Of a stretch of DNA of 64,000 bases, positions 47,913-55,787 are shown one piece after another (within the stretch, counting starts at the first letter, position 1; every line of letters begins with the position of its first letter). The DNA is taken from the NCBI RefSeq assembly GCF_002705925.1, contig NZ_NKRE01000001.1, forward strand, positions 79,171 to 143,170, written 5' to 3'. A program made the translations under genes and the position numbers. Under the pieces are notes generated by a model, which worked only from the letters and a program-made list of their open reading frames with translations, was not told where the DNA came from and searched no databases. The stretch is from Mycobacterium ostraviense (lineage in GTDB: Bacteria > Actinomycetota > Actinomycetes > Mycobacteriales > Mycobacteriaceae).

Positions 47913-49670
47913 CTAGATCTCATCGTTCTGCGCGGCGTCGAGCAATTCACGGGCATGGGCGCGGCCGCTGTCCGACTCACCCAGCCCGGCCAGCATCCTG
48001 GCCAGCTCGGCCACCCGCTCCTCGTCGTTCAGCCGACGTACCCCGCTGGCGCCGTCGCGTCCGGTGCTGTGCACCGTCAAATGCACGTCGGCATAGGCAG
48101 CCACTTGGGGCAGGTGCGTGACCACGATCACCTGGTGGGTGCGCGCCAGCTTCGCCAGGCGTCGCCCGATCTGCACCGCCGCCCTGCCGCCGACCCCGGC
48201 GTCGACCTCGTCGAACACCATCGTGGTGCCGACTGCTTGTTTCCGCGATGTCGCCAGCACCACTTCCAGCGCCAGCATCACCCGGGACAACTCACCGCCG
48301 GACGCACTCTTGGCCAGCGGCAACACGGTCATGCCGCGGTGTGCGGCGAAGCCGAACTCGACATGGTCGATGCCGTCGGCACCGGCGCGGGCCGGCTCGC
48401 CCGACGGCAGCGTCAACACGACGGGATCGTCATACTCGGCCAGGTCGATGGTCACGCCGATGGTGAACTCGGCATCTGCCATCGCCAGAGCCGACAGCTC
48501 CGCCGTGACCTCGGTGGCCAACTTCTTGGCCGCTTTGCGCCGAATCTTGCTCAGATCGACTGCTGCTTGGGCTAATTCGCGCTCCAGCTGCTCGGCGCGG
48601 CGTTCCAGCGCCGCCAGGCCCTCTTCAGAGACGTCGAGTTGGCCCAGGCGGTCCCGGGAGTCCCGCGCCCACCGCAGCACCCCGTCGATATCGGCGGCGT
48701 ACTTGCGCGTCAGGGTGCGCAGTTGGGCTTGGCGGCCCAGTTTGGCGTCCAGAGCGCTGGCATCGGCCGGCAGCTCGTCGACATAGTTGCCGAGCTCCCC
48801 GGCCGCATCGACAATCACCGTCAGCGCCTCGCCGACTTGTCCGGCCAGCGCCCGCAGCGTGGCATCATCGGTCGATTCCAGAGCCGCCCGGGCACGCCCG
48901 AGGCATTCGGTGGCACCGACGCCGAGCGTGTCGTCGGGCGCGCCGGCCAACGCCGCGCGCGCCACCGACGCGGCCTCGCGCAGGGTGTCCAGCTCGGAGA
49001 GCCGCACGATGTCGGCGACCAGCGCCTCGTCCTCGCCCGGCTGCGGGTCGACCGCGTCGATCTCGTTGAGGGCAAACTGCAACCGGTCCGCCTCCTGGGC
49101 CAGCTCGCGCGCCCGGTTACGCCGGTCAGACAGGTCTCGCCGCGCGGACAGCCACGCGTCGCGCAGCTTGCGATAGCGCTCGCACGCGGGGCCGCTGGCC
49201 GCGAAGCGATCCAGCGCGCCACGTTGTTCTTCCGGTCGCAGCAACCGCAACTGGTCGTTTTGGCCATGCAGGGCCAGTAGCTCGTTGGTGAAACCGCTGA
49301 GCGACTTGGCGGGCACGCTGCGACCGCCGAGGTAAGCACGCGACGGCCCGTTACCGCTGACCGAACGCAACGCGATCACGCTGTCGTCCTCGTCGCGCTG
49401 CGCCCCGGAGGCGTCCAGGATCTCGTCGAGCCTGGCGATCGTGGCCTCGTCGAGATCGGTTGTGACGAAACGGCCTTCGACAACGGCACGATCGGCTCCG
49501 GACCGCACCCGGGCCGGGTCGGCCCGGGCACCGCCCAGCAACTGCAACCCGGTGACCACCATGGTCTTGCCGGTACCGGTCTCGCCGGTGAGCACGGTTA
49601 GCCCGCGATCGAACTCGGCGGTGGCGGTGCTGATGGCGCCCAGCGACTCGATTCGTATCTCCGTGAGCAC
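47913..49670 (-). CDS. recN: DNA repair protein RecN
   Basis: The 585-aa SMC-like ATPase has the N-terminal Walker A LTVLTGETGTGKTMVVTGLQ LLGG (about residues 28-50), long central coiled coils with a Zn-free hinge (about 150-400) and the C-terminal ABC signature ASGGELSRVMLALEVV with Walker B TTMVFDEVDAGVGGRAAVQI. It acts early in double-strand break repair. It precedes nadK by 3 bp and tlyA in a conserved run. Confidence 0.96.
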   Translation of the reverse strand: MLTEIRIESLGAISTATAEFDRGLTVLTGETGTGKTMVVTGLQLLGGARADPARVRSGADRAVVEGRFVTTDLDEATIARLDEILDASGAQRDEDDSVIALRSVSGNGPSRAYLGGRSVPAKSLSGFTNELLALHGQNDQLRLLRPEEQRGALDRFAASGPACERYRKLRDAWLSARRDLSDRRNRARELAQEADRLQFALNEIDAVDPQPGEDEALVADIVRLSELDTLREAASVARAALAGAPDDTLGVGATECLGRARAALESTDDATLRALAGQVGEALTVIVDAAGELGNYVDELPADASALDAKLGRQAQLRTLTRKYAADIDGVLRWARDSRDRLGQLDVSEEGLAALERRAEQLERELAQAAVDLSKIRRKAAKKLATEVTAELSALAMADAEFTIGVTIDLAEYDDPVVLTLPSGEPARAGADGIDHVEFGFAAHRGMTVLPLAKSASGGELSRVMLALEVVLATSRKQAVGTTMVFDEVDAGVGGRAAVQIGRRLAKLARTHQVIVVTHLPQVAAYADVHLTVHSTGRDGASGVRRLNDEERVAELARMLAGLGESDSGRAHARELLDAAQNDEI

Positions 49671-49673
49671 CGG

Positions 49674-50609
49674 TTACTTCCCGCGCCAACCGGTCACCGG
49701 CAACTGGAACTTGGTCACCAGACGGTCGGTGAACGGCGCGCTATCCAACCGGGCCCATCTCACCGGTGTGTCACAGCGGGTCACCTCGAGCCGCCCGCCG
49801 GCGGGTATCAGCATTTCGCGGCGGCCGTCGCAGAACACCAGGGCGTCGTGACCATCAGCCTCTATCTCGATCGCGATGCGGGCATCCGGACTGGTGACCA
49901 TCGGCCGGCCGAACAACGCGTGAGCGTTGTTGGGCACCACCAAGATCGCCTCGAGATCCGGCCACAACACCGGGCCGCCCGCCGAGAACGCATAGGCGGT
50001 GGACCCGGTCGGCGTCGACACCAGCACCCCGTCGCAGCCGAAAGCCGACACCGGACGGCCGTCGATTTCGATCACCACCCCCAGCACGCCCAGCCGGGGA
50101 CCCTTCTCCAGGCTCGCCTCGTTGAGCGCCCAGCCCTGGTCGATGACGCGGCCACCGTGGCGCACCGCGACATCGAGCGTCAGCCGGTCTTCCACCCGGT
50201 AGTCCCGGGCCACCACATGCTCGAGCACCAGGTCGATAGCCTCGGCCTCGGCTTCGGCCAGGAATCCGATCCGGCCCAGGTTGACACCCAACACCGGAAT
50301 GCTGGCGTTGCGGGCCAGCTCGGCTGCCCGCAGGAAGGTGCCGTCACCGCCGAGCACCAGCACCAACTCGCAGCCGTCGGCAGCGTGCGGGTCGGCATTG
50401 ACCACCTCGATCTGGACGCCCCGGGCCCGCATGTCGTCGGGAGCCAGCCGCAGCGATCCGCGGTTGACCGCCTCGGCGGACAGTACTCGAAGCCCAATGT
50501 TGTTGTCGCCCAACACTTTCTCGACCCGGCGCGCGGTTTCGGTCGCCTCGTCGCGTCCGGTGTGGACCACCAGCAGAACGGTGCGTTCGGTGCTTGCCTG
50601 CGAAGTCAC
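49674..50609 (-). CDS. nadK: NAD kinase
   Basis: GTG 50609 overlaps the tlyA stop (GTGA) and gives 311 aa. The catalytic GGDG motif is in [20 protein letters not shown] (about 90), NE/D in [15 protein letters not shown], and [20 protein letters not shown] is the NAD-binding loop of the family. The enzyme makes NADP from NAD using ATP or polyphosphate. It corresponds to Rv1695 (ppnK). Confidence 0.96.
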   Translation of the reverse strand: MTSQASTERTVLLVVHTGRDEATETARRVEKVLGDNNIGLRVLSAEAVNRGSLRLAPDDMRARGVQIEVVNADPHAADGCELVLVLGGDGTFLRAAELARNASIPVLGVNLGRIGFLAEAEAEAIDLVLEHVVARDYRVEDRLTLDVAVRHGGRVIDQGWALNEASLEKGPRLGVLGVVIEIDGRPVSAFGCDGVLVSTPTGSTAYAFSAGGPVLWPDLEAILVVPNNAHALFGRPMVTSPDARIAIEIEADGHDALVFCDGRREMLIPAGGRLEVTRCDTPVRWARLDSAPFTDRLVTKFQLPVTGWRGK

Positions 50610-51415
50610 TGCGGACCCATGCTCATCGCCCGGCGCACCGCGTCCACCAGTTCGTCGCCGGCCAACCACCTATCGGCCTGTGCGCGCAACCACAGGAAGT
50701 ATTCGACGTTGCCCGCCGGACCCGGAAGCGGGCTAGCCGCGACACCGACGGTGTGCCAACCCAGCTCGTCCGCACGCCGCGACACAGCCAGCACCGCGTC
50801 CGCGCGCAACTGCGGGTCCTGCACCACCCCGCCCGGACCGACCTGCCCCTTGCCCACCTCGAACTGTGGCTTCACCATGGGAACAATATCTGCGCCCGGC
50901 GACGCACAGTCGATCAGCGCGGGCAACACCGTGCCCAGCGAGATGAACGAGAGGTCGGCCACGATGAGGTCGACGCAGCCGCCGATCGCCTCGGGCGACA
51001 CGTCGCGCACATTGGTCCGCTCGACGACCACCACTCGCGGATCGTTGCGCAGCGACCAGGCCAGCTGGCCGTAGCCGACATCGACGGCAACCACTTCGGC
51101 GGCACCGCGGTCCAGCAGCACCTCGGTGAACCCGCCGGTCGACGCGCCCGCATCCAGGCAGCGCCGGCCTTGAACGGGAACCGCGAAGGCATCCAGCGCA
51201 CCGATGAGTTTGTGGGCTCCCCGCGACACCCAGCCACGGGCGCCGTCCGCCGCGACGGTCAACGCCGCGCTGACGGCCACCGCGGTGGCCGGCTTGACCA
51301 CCGGCAGGCCGTCGATGCGCACCTTGCCGGCTTCGATCAATTCCGCAGCCTGGTGACGAGACCGCGCCAGGCCGCGCCGCACCAGCTCGACGTCAACGCG
51401 GGCACGCCGTGCCAC
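50606..51415 (-). CDS. tlyA: 2'-O-methyltransferase TlyA
   Basis: The 269-aa protein has an N-terminal S4 domain ([34 protein letters not shown]) and an FtsJ-like methyltransferase core with [20 protein letters not shown] as the SAM site and [34 protein letters not shown] as catalytic loops. TlyA methylates 16S and 23S rRNA; its loss gives capreomycin resistance. It overlaps nadK by 4 bp and corresponds to Rv1694. Confidence 0.96.
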   Translation of the reverse strand: MARRARVDVELVRRGLARSRHQAAELIEAGKVRIDGLPVVKPATAVAVSAALTVAADGARGWVSRGAHKLIGALDAFAVPVQGRRCLDAGASTGGFTEVLLDRGAAEVVAVDVGYGQLAWSLRNDPRVVVVERTNVRDVSPEAIGGCVDLIVADLSFISLGTVLPALIDCASPGADIVPMVKPQFEVGKGQVGPGGVVQDPQLRADAVLAVSRRADELGWHTVGVAASPLPGPAGNVEYFLWLRAQADRWLAGDELVDAVRRAMSMGPQ

Positions 51416-51423
51416 CGTTGCCC

Positions 51424-51600
51424 TCAGCCCTTCTCCGCCGACTCCAGCGCCCGCAACAACACGTCGTGAGCCTCTGACAGACGGCGCGCGATGTCCTCGA
51501 GCTCGGCAAGGGACGGCCCGTTCTCGGCGTCGGCGACATCGGGCAGCTGGGCTACCAGGGCTTCGATTTCCGAGCGAATCTGATCAGGGTCAATAGTCAT
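51424..51600 (-). CDS. Small conserved protein (Rv1693 type)
   Basis: A 58-codon frame starts at ATG 51600 (MTIDPDQIRSEIEALVAQLP) and ends at TGA 51424-51426. The protein is acidic and helical (LAELEDIARRLSEAHDVLLR A), with no cysteines or signal peptide. It fits between the phosphatase gene and tlyA, where H37Rv has a gene of the same size. Function unknown; a small adaptor or helical-bundle protein is possible. Confidence 0.85.
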   Translation of the reverse strand: MTIDPDQIRSEIEALVAQLPDVADAENGPSLAELEDIARRLSEAHDVLLRALESAEKG

Positions 51601-51624
51601 TGCGCTCCCTACGCTAGTTGCCGC

Positions 51625-52635
51625 CTAGTCGCCGTGCTCCAGGGACCAGCGCCGCAATGCGTCGCCGGCCGCCTGGTCGCCGGCCCCGATACTGACTGGC
51701 CGTCCGTCCGGATGTGCGTCCCAGACCGCGTGCGCGACGGCACGTACCACCGACAGGTCGTCCCCGTGCTGGTCGCCGGTGGCGCTGACCGTAACCGTCG
51801 TGTCGACGACGTCGACTCGCCAGCCCGGCTGCGACCCTATCGCCAACAGCTCGCCATCGTGGTGCAGGCAGCGCAGATCGTGGCCGAGATAGGTGGGACG
51901 CTGCCCCGGTGGAGCGAACACCGCGTCTCGCGCGCTGTTGACCCCACTGAGCACCATCAGGCTCGGCAGCCCGGCGGCGTGGGCGCCTTCGATGTCGGTG
52001 TCGAGCCGATCGCCGATCACCAACGGCGCGCGGCAATCGCCGCGGGCCACGGCGTCCGCCATCAATTGCGGACCCGGCTTGCCCGCCACTTGCGGCTCGG
52101 CACCGGTGGCCGCTCGCAGCGCCGCGACCAGTGACCCGTTGCCCGGCAGCAGGCCGCGTTCGGTGGGCAAGGTGGGGTCGACGTTGGCCGCCACCCACAG
52201 GGCACCGGCCCGGATGGCCAGTGCGGCCTCGGCAAGCTCCGGCCAGCCGGTGGTCATCGAAAGGCCCTGAACCACGGCAACCGGTCCGTCGTCCCAGCGA
52301 CGCACCGGACGCAGCCCCACCGTGGCGACCTCGGCGGCCAGTGCGTCGGTGCCCACGATCAGCACCGGCGAGCCCGGCGGCAGCTTTACGGCAAGCACCC
52401 GGGCGGCGCTCTGCGCGCTGGTGACGACGTCGGTGCCGGTGGCGTCGAAGCCGAGCTCACGCAGATGCGCCGCGACTTCGTCGGCGCTGCGCGACGCGTT
52501 GTTGGTGACGAACAGTTTGCGGCTGGTCACTTCCGCCAGCGATTGGACCGCGCCTTCGGTGGCTCGCCGGCCGCGAAATACCGTCCCGTCCAGGTCGATC
52601 AGCAGGCAATCATACTGCTGCGCAAGACTTTTCAC
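51625..52635 (-). CDS. HAD-type glycerol-3-phosphate phosphatase
   Basis: GTG 52635 (VKSLAQQYDCLLIDLDGTVF) gives 336 aa; the open frame upstream lies in the TPR gene. HAD motifs are present: Asp nucleophile in LIDLDGTVFRG, motif II VTNNASRSADE, motif III Lys in AGKPGPQL, and motif IV IGDRLDTDIEGAHAAGLPSL. A C2 cap with GTDALAAEV lies between. The H37Rv counterpart Rv1692 dephosphorylates glycerol 3-phosphate in lipid polar-head recycling. The last 70 residues are an unusual C-terminal extension. Confidence 0.9.
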   Translation of the reverse strand: MKSLAQQYDCLLIDLDGTVFRGRRATEGAVQSLAEVTSRKLFVTNNASRSADEVAAHLRELGFDATGTDVVTSAQSAARVLAVKLPPGSPVLIVGTDALAAEVATVGLRPVRRWDDGPVAVVQGLSMTTGWPELAEAALAIRAGALWVAANVDPTLPTERGLLPGNGSLVAALRAATGAEPQVAGKPGPQLMADAVARGDCRAPLVIGDRLDTDIEGAHAAGLPSLMVLSGVNSARDAVFAPPGQRPTYLGHDLRCLHHDGELLAIGSQPGWRVDVVDTTVTVSATGDQHGDDLSVVRAVAHAVWDAHPDGRPVSIGAGDQAAGDALRRWSLEHGD

Positions 52636-52642
52636 CTGATGC

Positions 52643-53473
52643 TCAACCCAGCTCGGCGACCCGGTCTTCGGCGTCGGTGACGCCTTCGAGGTCCGCTTCC
52701 GCCGCGCGCAAGAACCATCGCAGCGCCTCCTCGCGACGCCCGAGCGCCAGCAGCGTCTCGGCATAGGCGTAAAACAGTCGCGCCGCCGTCGAGCCGGTGC
52801 GGGCGGGGTCGAGCTGGGGCGTCGACAACACGGTCAATGCCTGCTCCAGCTGCCCGAGGTCAGCGCGCGCGCCGGCGGCGACAATCCGCAACTCGTCGGC
52901 GTCGTCGCCGCTGAGCTGGGCCGCCTCGGGTCCGCGCGCAAGTTCGATGGCCCGCAGCGGGCGGCCGAGACCGCGTTCGCAATCGGCGATCAAGGCCAGC
53001 AGCGGGGACCGGCTGCCCATCCGCCGCGCCGCACGCAATTCGGCCAGCGCCTGAGCCCAGTCGCCGCAGCGGTAGGCGGCGATCCCGACGGCCTCGCGAA
53101 CGACGGCGATCCTGCCGGAGCGGGCCCGGGCCGCACGCGCGTGGCTCAGGGCGGCTTCGGGATCCTCGTCGAGCAGCTCCCCGGCGGCCACCAGGTGCCG
53201 CGCCACGGCGTCGGCGGTGGCCCGGTCCAGGGTGCTCAGCTCGCGCCGGATCTCCGGCGCCAGCTGCTTGGCATCCACTCCCGGCGGGATCGCCGGCACG
53301 TCGCGGGAGTCGCGGGTTACCTCGGGAGGTGCCGACCGCGGTTGAGCCGGGCGAGCCCGGCCCGGACCCGACCAGGGAACGTCACGCTTTTTCTGTGGAC
53401 CACGCCGCGGTACACCACCCGATGCCGGTCGCGGCCTGCGCTCGCCGCTGCGGTCATGCCTGTCGTCGACCAC
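52643..53473 (-). CDS. Tetratricopeptide-repeat protein (Rv1691 type)
   Basis: The 276-aa protein has a basic, Pro/Arg-rich N-terminus (about 60 residues, RSGERRPRPASGGVPRRGPQ) and a helical TPR array from about residue 100 (EAALSHARAARARSGRIAVV, CGDWAQALAELRAARRMGSR, LLALGRREEALRWFLRAAEA). The basic start may bind nucleic acid or ribosomes. It precedes the phosphatase gene by 8 bp. Confidence 0.85.
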   Translation of the reverse strand: MVDDRHDRSGERRPRPASGGVPRRGPQKKRDVPWSGPGRARPAQPRSAPPEVTRDSRDVPAIPPGVDAKQLAPEIRRELSTLDRATADAVARHLVAAGELLDEDPEAALSHARAARARSGRIAVVREAVGIAAYRCGDWAQALAELRAARRMGSRSPLLALIADCERGLGRPLRAIELARGPEAAQLSGDDADELRIVAAGARADLGQLEQALTVLSTPQLDPARTGSTAARLFYAYAETLLALGRREEALRWFLRAAEADLEGVTDAEDRVAELG

Positions 53474-53540
53474 TCGCTAGAGGGTACGGGCACATCCGTT
53501 CAGCTCACAATCGGTCCTGACAACGGTCCTCACAATCGAT

Positions 53541-53891
53541 CTATGCCTGTAGCCGATTGGGCAACAGCGGGTAGAGCACCGCCGGGCAGTACGTCGCGAT
53601 GGCGACAATCGTGAACGCGGCCGCCACGTCGTGAGACATCCCGTTGTCTTCAGCCATTTTCGCGACGACGGAGTCGAAGGTCCCGTCCGGTTGGACTGCC
53701 ATCGGACATACCGATCGGCCGATCGCCATCGCCGCCGCCGGCTGCCCATATGAGATGCCGGCGTTGTTCAAGGCCGTCAGGAATGCATTACCCATCATGT
53801 CGGCGTGCGTGGGTGCCGCCATGGTCGCGGACATGCCAAGCACCCCGGCAGCCAAGGCCAAGAGTCGAAGGGCCATCACCGAAGCCGTCAT
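53541..53891 (-). CDS. DUF732-family secreted protein
   Basis: The preferred ATG at 53891 gives 116 aa with a signal peptide (MALRLLALAAGVLGMSATMA APTHA) ending in an AXA site, then the DUF732 core: NAFLTALNNAGISYGQPAAA MAIGRSVCPMAV ... TYCPAVLY, with the two conserved cysteines that form a disulfide. It occupies the position of lprJ (Rv1690), but the signal peptide has no lipobox Cys, so it is secreted rather than lipid-anchored. It is divergent from the RiPP-like locus. Confidence 0.82.
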   Translation of the reverse strand: MTASVMALRLLALAAGVLGMSATMAAPTHADMMGNAFLTALNNAGISYGQPAAAMAIGRSVCPMAVQPDGTFDSVVAKMAEDNGMSHDVAAAFTIVAIATYCPAVLYPLLPNRLQA

Positions 53892-54078
53892 CTGCGCCTT
53901 CTCATCTGTCGGTTCTTGGACACGTGCCACATAAATCGCTGAATACACTGCTGGGCGGCGGTCACATTCACAACACGGTGCGGTAAAACTTTGCCCACTA
54001 ACCGGTTTCGCAACCGATCTGCGTAGCCACGAACGCCTAGAGACGACGATTTCATGCGCACGTGCGCGTCGAGCGGCC

Positions 54079-54135
54079 TGTCCCCCAATCGGGGGACACG
54101 CGAACCCTGCCACTGGGGGACCCGAATTTTCCCCC
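54079..54135. promoter_or_regulatory. Paired TCCCCC/GGGGGA inverted repeats upstream of the RiPP-like locus
   Basis: TGTCCCCC at 54079-54086 pairs with GGGGGACA at 54091-54098 around AATC, an 8-bp stem. A second pair, GGGGGA at 54115-54120 and TCCCCC at 54130-54135, lies 16 bp downstream. The 360-bp gap 53892-54254 separates divergent genes, so the repeats could control either direction. No regulator gene is adjacent. Confidence 0.5.
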
Positions 54136-54254
54136 GGTTATTAGCCAGTTGTGGGATAGCAGCGGGCTGCAAAGCCTCGGAAGATTGGTCTCGAAGCGGG
54201 AACCGAGACATCACGAACCCGCTCCATGGCCAAGGAAGTGAGGAGTTCTCCCAG

Positions 54255-54302
54255 ATGTCCCACGAACTCCTGTACTGCGAGACCGAGGCCGCCAACCACT
54301 AG
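54255..54302 (+). CDS. Candidate RiPP precursor peptide, 15 aa
   Basis: The 16-codon frame MSHELLYCETEAANH, stop TAG at 54300-54302, has a well-placed ribosome site (AGGAG at 54241-54245, nine bases upstream of ATG). It is followed by a hairpin and then ycaO, the usual order of precursor, attenuator and enzyme in RiPP loci. It contains one Cys and is very short for a precursor, and the sequence behind it is interrupted by adapter sequence. It may be a complete short precursor, a start fragment of a longer one cut by the artefact, or chance. Frames starting further upstream (54054, 54226) are less likely. Confidence 0.4.
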   Translation: MSHELLYCETEAANH

Positions 54303-54305
54303 AAC

Positions 54306-54358
54306 TTCGGCGGGGGCCCCATCGCCTCCCACCCCCCAAGTCTGGGACCCCCGCCGAA
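54306..54358. terminator. 11-bp perfect hairpin between candidate precursor and ycaO
   Basis: TTCGGCGGGGG (54306-54316) and CCCCCGCCGAA (54348-54358) pair perfectly across a 31-base C-rich loop. It starts 4 bases after the candidate precursor stop and ends 1 base before the adapter insertion. Partial terminators at this place let a precursor gene be expressed above the enzymes. It has no T-tract. Confidence 0.55.
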
Positions 54359-54359
54359 T

Positions 54360-54426
54360 CTGTCTCTTATACACATCTCCGAGCCCCCCAAGACAGTCGG
54401 CAGCGTCAGATGTGTATAAGAGACAG
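54360..54426. other. Sequencing-library adapter (Nextera/Tn5 mosaic ends) left in the assembly
   Basis: CTGTCTCTTATACACATCT at 54360-54378 and its reverse complement AGATGTGTATAAGAGACAG at 54408-54426 are the 19-bp Tn5 mosaic ends. The first continues CCGAGCCC, as in the Nextera read-2 adapter, and the second is preceded by TCGGCAGCGTC, as in the read-1 adapter. Two adapters are thus joined tail to tail. This is not organismal DNA; an unknown amount of real sequence may be missing or misjoined here. Confidence 0.95.
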
Positions 54427-54530
54427 TCGCTGCCCCCCTCCCCCTCCGCGATGAGATCCCGCTGGGATTTTCTTCTGCACCCGTCGCAATGCCCCGCCGG
54501 AAACCCGGCAACTAAGTAGCGTGAAAAGCC

Positions 54531-55787
54531 ATGTCGGAACTGTCCGGGCTCGGCACCCAGCAACTGATGAAAGCCGGCCCCGACTGGTCACATTGGCCGC
54601 CACGCGTGCTGGGTCACGCCGACCCCACCACAATCGGATATCGGGCGGGCACTCACCGGATCATCTCGCCCGATCAAACCTGGCAGGCGGTTCAGCCTGT
54701 GCTGGAACGGGCCGGGATCACCCGCGTCGCCGACCTGACCTGGCTGGATGATCTCGGAATCCCCACCGTCCAGGCCGTCCGGCCCGCCTCGCTGACCTTG
54801 TCGGTCAGCCAGGGCAAGGCCACCACCTACCGCGCCGCCCAGGTCTCGGCCGTCATGGAATCGCTGGAGAACTGGCACGTGGAGACCATCACTCCCGACC
54901 TTTTATCCAGGAGCACAACCGATCTCGCTCGCGAACTGACCTATGACCCGGCCAAGCTCAACCGGCCCGCCGGAAGCTTCTACCATCCCGGCGCCAAACT
55001 CGACTGGATGATCGCGACGACATTGCTGACCGGCCGGCGAACCTTGGTGCCGTGGCTGGCCACCGTGGTCAACGTGGCGGTCAGTGACTCCTGGGGACCG
55101 CCGATGTTCGGGATGGACACCACGGGATTGGCCTCCGGCAACAGCTACCACGAAGCCACCCTGCACGGGCTCTACGAGATCATGGAGCGCCACGGCATGG
55201 CCGCCGCGCAGCCGGGATCGACCTTGTTCGAGGTACCGCTGGACGACGTCGCCCGCTCGGAGTGCGCCGAACTGGTCGAGATGATTCACCGGGCCGGAAG
55301 CGAACTGAGCGTTGCCCGGATCGACAGCTGGGACGGGTTCTACTGCTTCGCCGCCGAGATCACCTCGCCTATGGCCGAGATTCCGTTCAGCGGCAGCGGA
55401 CTTCACCACGACCCCAACGTGGCGCTGTCCCGGGCGATCACCGAGGCCGCGCAATCGCGCCTGACGGCCATCAGCGGGGCTCGCGAAGATCTCCCTTCGG
55501 CGATTTACCACAGGTTCGCCCGGGTGCACACGTATGCACCGGCTCGTCGATCGATGCAGTCGCTGCCCGCCGCGCCCGCCACGCCGTGGCACATCGACTA
55601 CAGCAACTCGCTGACCGAGCCGCTCGCCGCGGCGGCGACCGCCGTGACCGTCCGGTCGGGCGTCGAGCCGCTTGCGGTCGTCTGCGACTTCGACGACGCG
55701 TGCGTCCCCGTGGTCAAGGTCGTCGCCCCCGGACTGTCGGCTTCTATACATTCGCCGCTGCGAACCCCGTTACAGGAGCACGGATGA
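54531..55787 (+). CDS. YcaO-domain cyclodehydratase / thioamidation enzyme
   Basis: The 418-aa protein starts at ATG 54531 (MSELSGLGTQQLMKAGPDWS), preceded by only a weak ribosome site. YcaO ATP-site features are seen: SQGKATTYRAAQVSAVMESL EN (about 85-105) and GNSYHEATLHGLYEIMERHG (about 200-220), whose Glu residues bind Mg2+-ATP, and LSRAITEAAQSRLTAISGAR ED later. YcaO enzymes phosphorylate the peptide backbone amide to form azolines or thioamides. The TfuA partner starts at its stop (ATGA overlap), and TfuA-YcaO pairs install thioamides in other systems. No sulfur-donor gene or export gene is adjacent. It is absent between lprJ and tyrS in H37Rv. Confidence 0.88.
   Translation: MSELSGLGTQQLMKAGPDWSHWPPRVLGHADPTTIGYRAGTHRIISPDQTWQAVQPVLERAGITRVADLTWLDDLGIPTVQAVRPASLTLSVSQGKATTYRAAQVSAVMESLENWHVETITPDLLSRSTTDLARELTYDPAKLNRPAGSFYHPGAKLDWMIATTLLTGRRTLVPWLATVVNVAVSDSWGPPMFGMDTTGLASGNSYHEATLHGLYEIMERHGMAAAQPGSTLFEVPLDDVARSECAELVEMIHRAGSELSVARIDSWDGFYCFAAEITSPMAEIPFSGSGLHHDPNVALSRAITEAAQSRLTAISGAREDLPSAIYHRFARVHTYAPARRSMQSLPAAPATPWHIDYSNSLTEPLAAAATAVTVRSGVEPLAVVCDFDDACVPVVKVVAPGLSASIHSPLRTPLQEHG

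Noticed and set aside
54360..54426. Small transposon with 19-bp inverted ends
   Set aside because: The ends are Tn5 mosaic ends with Nextera adapter tails and only 29 bp lie between them; a library artefact explains it fully.
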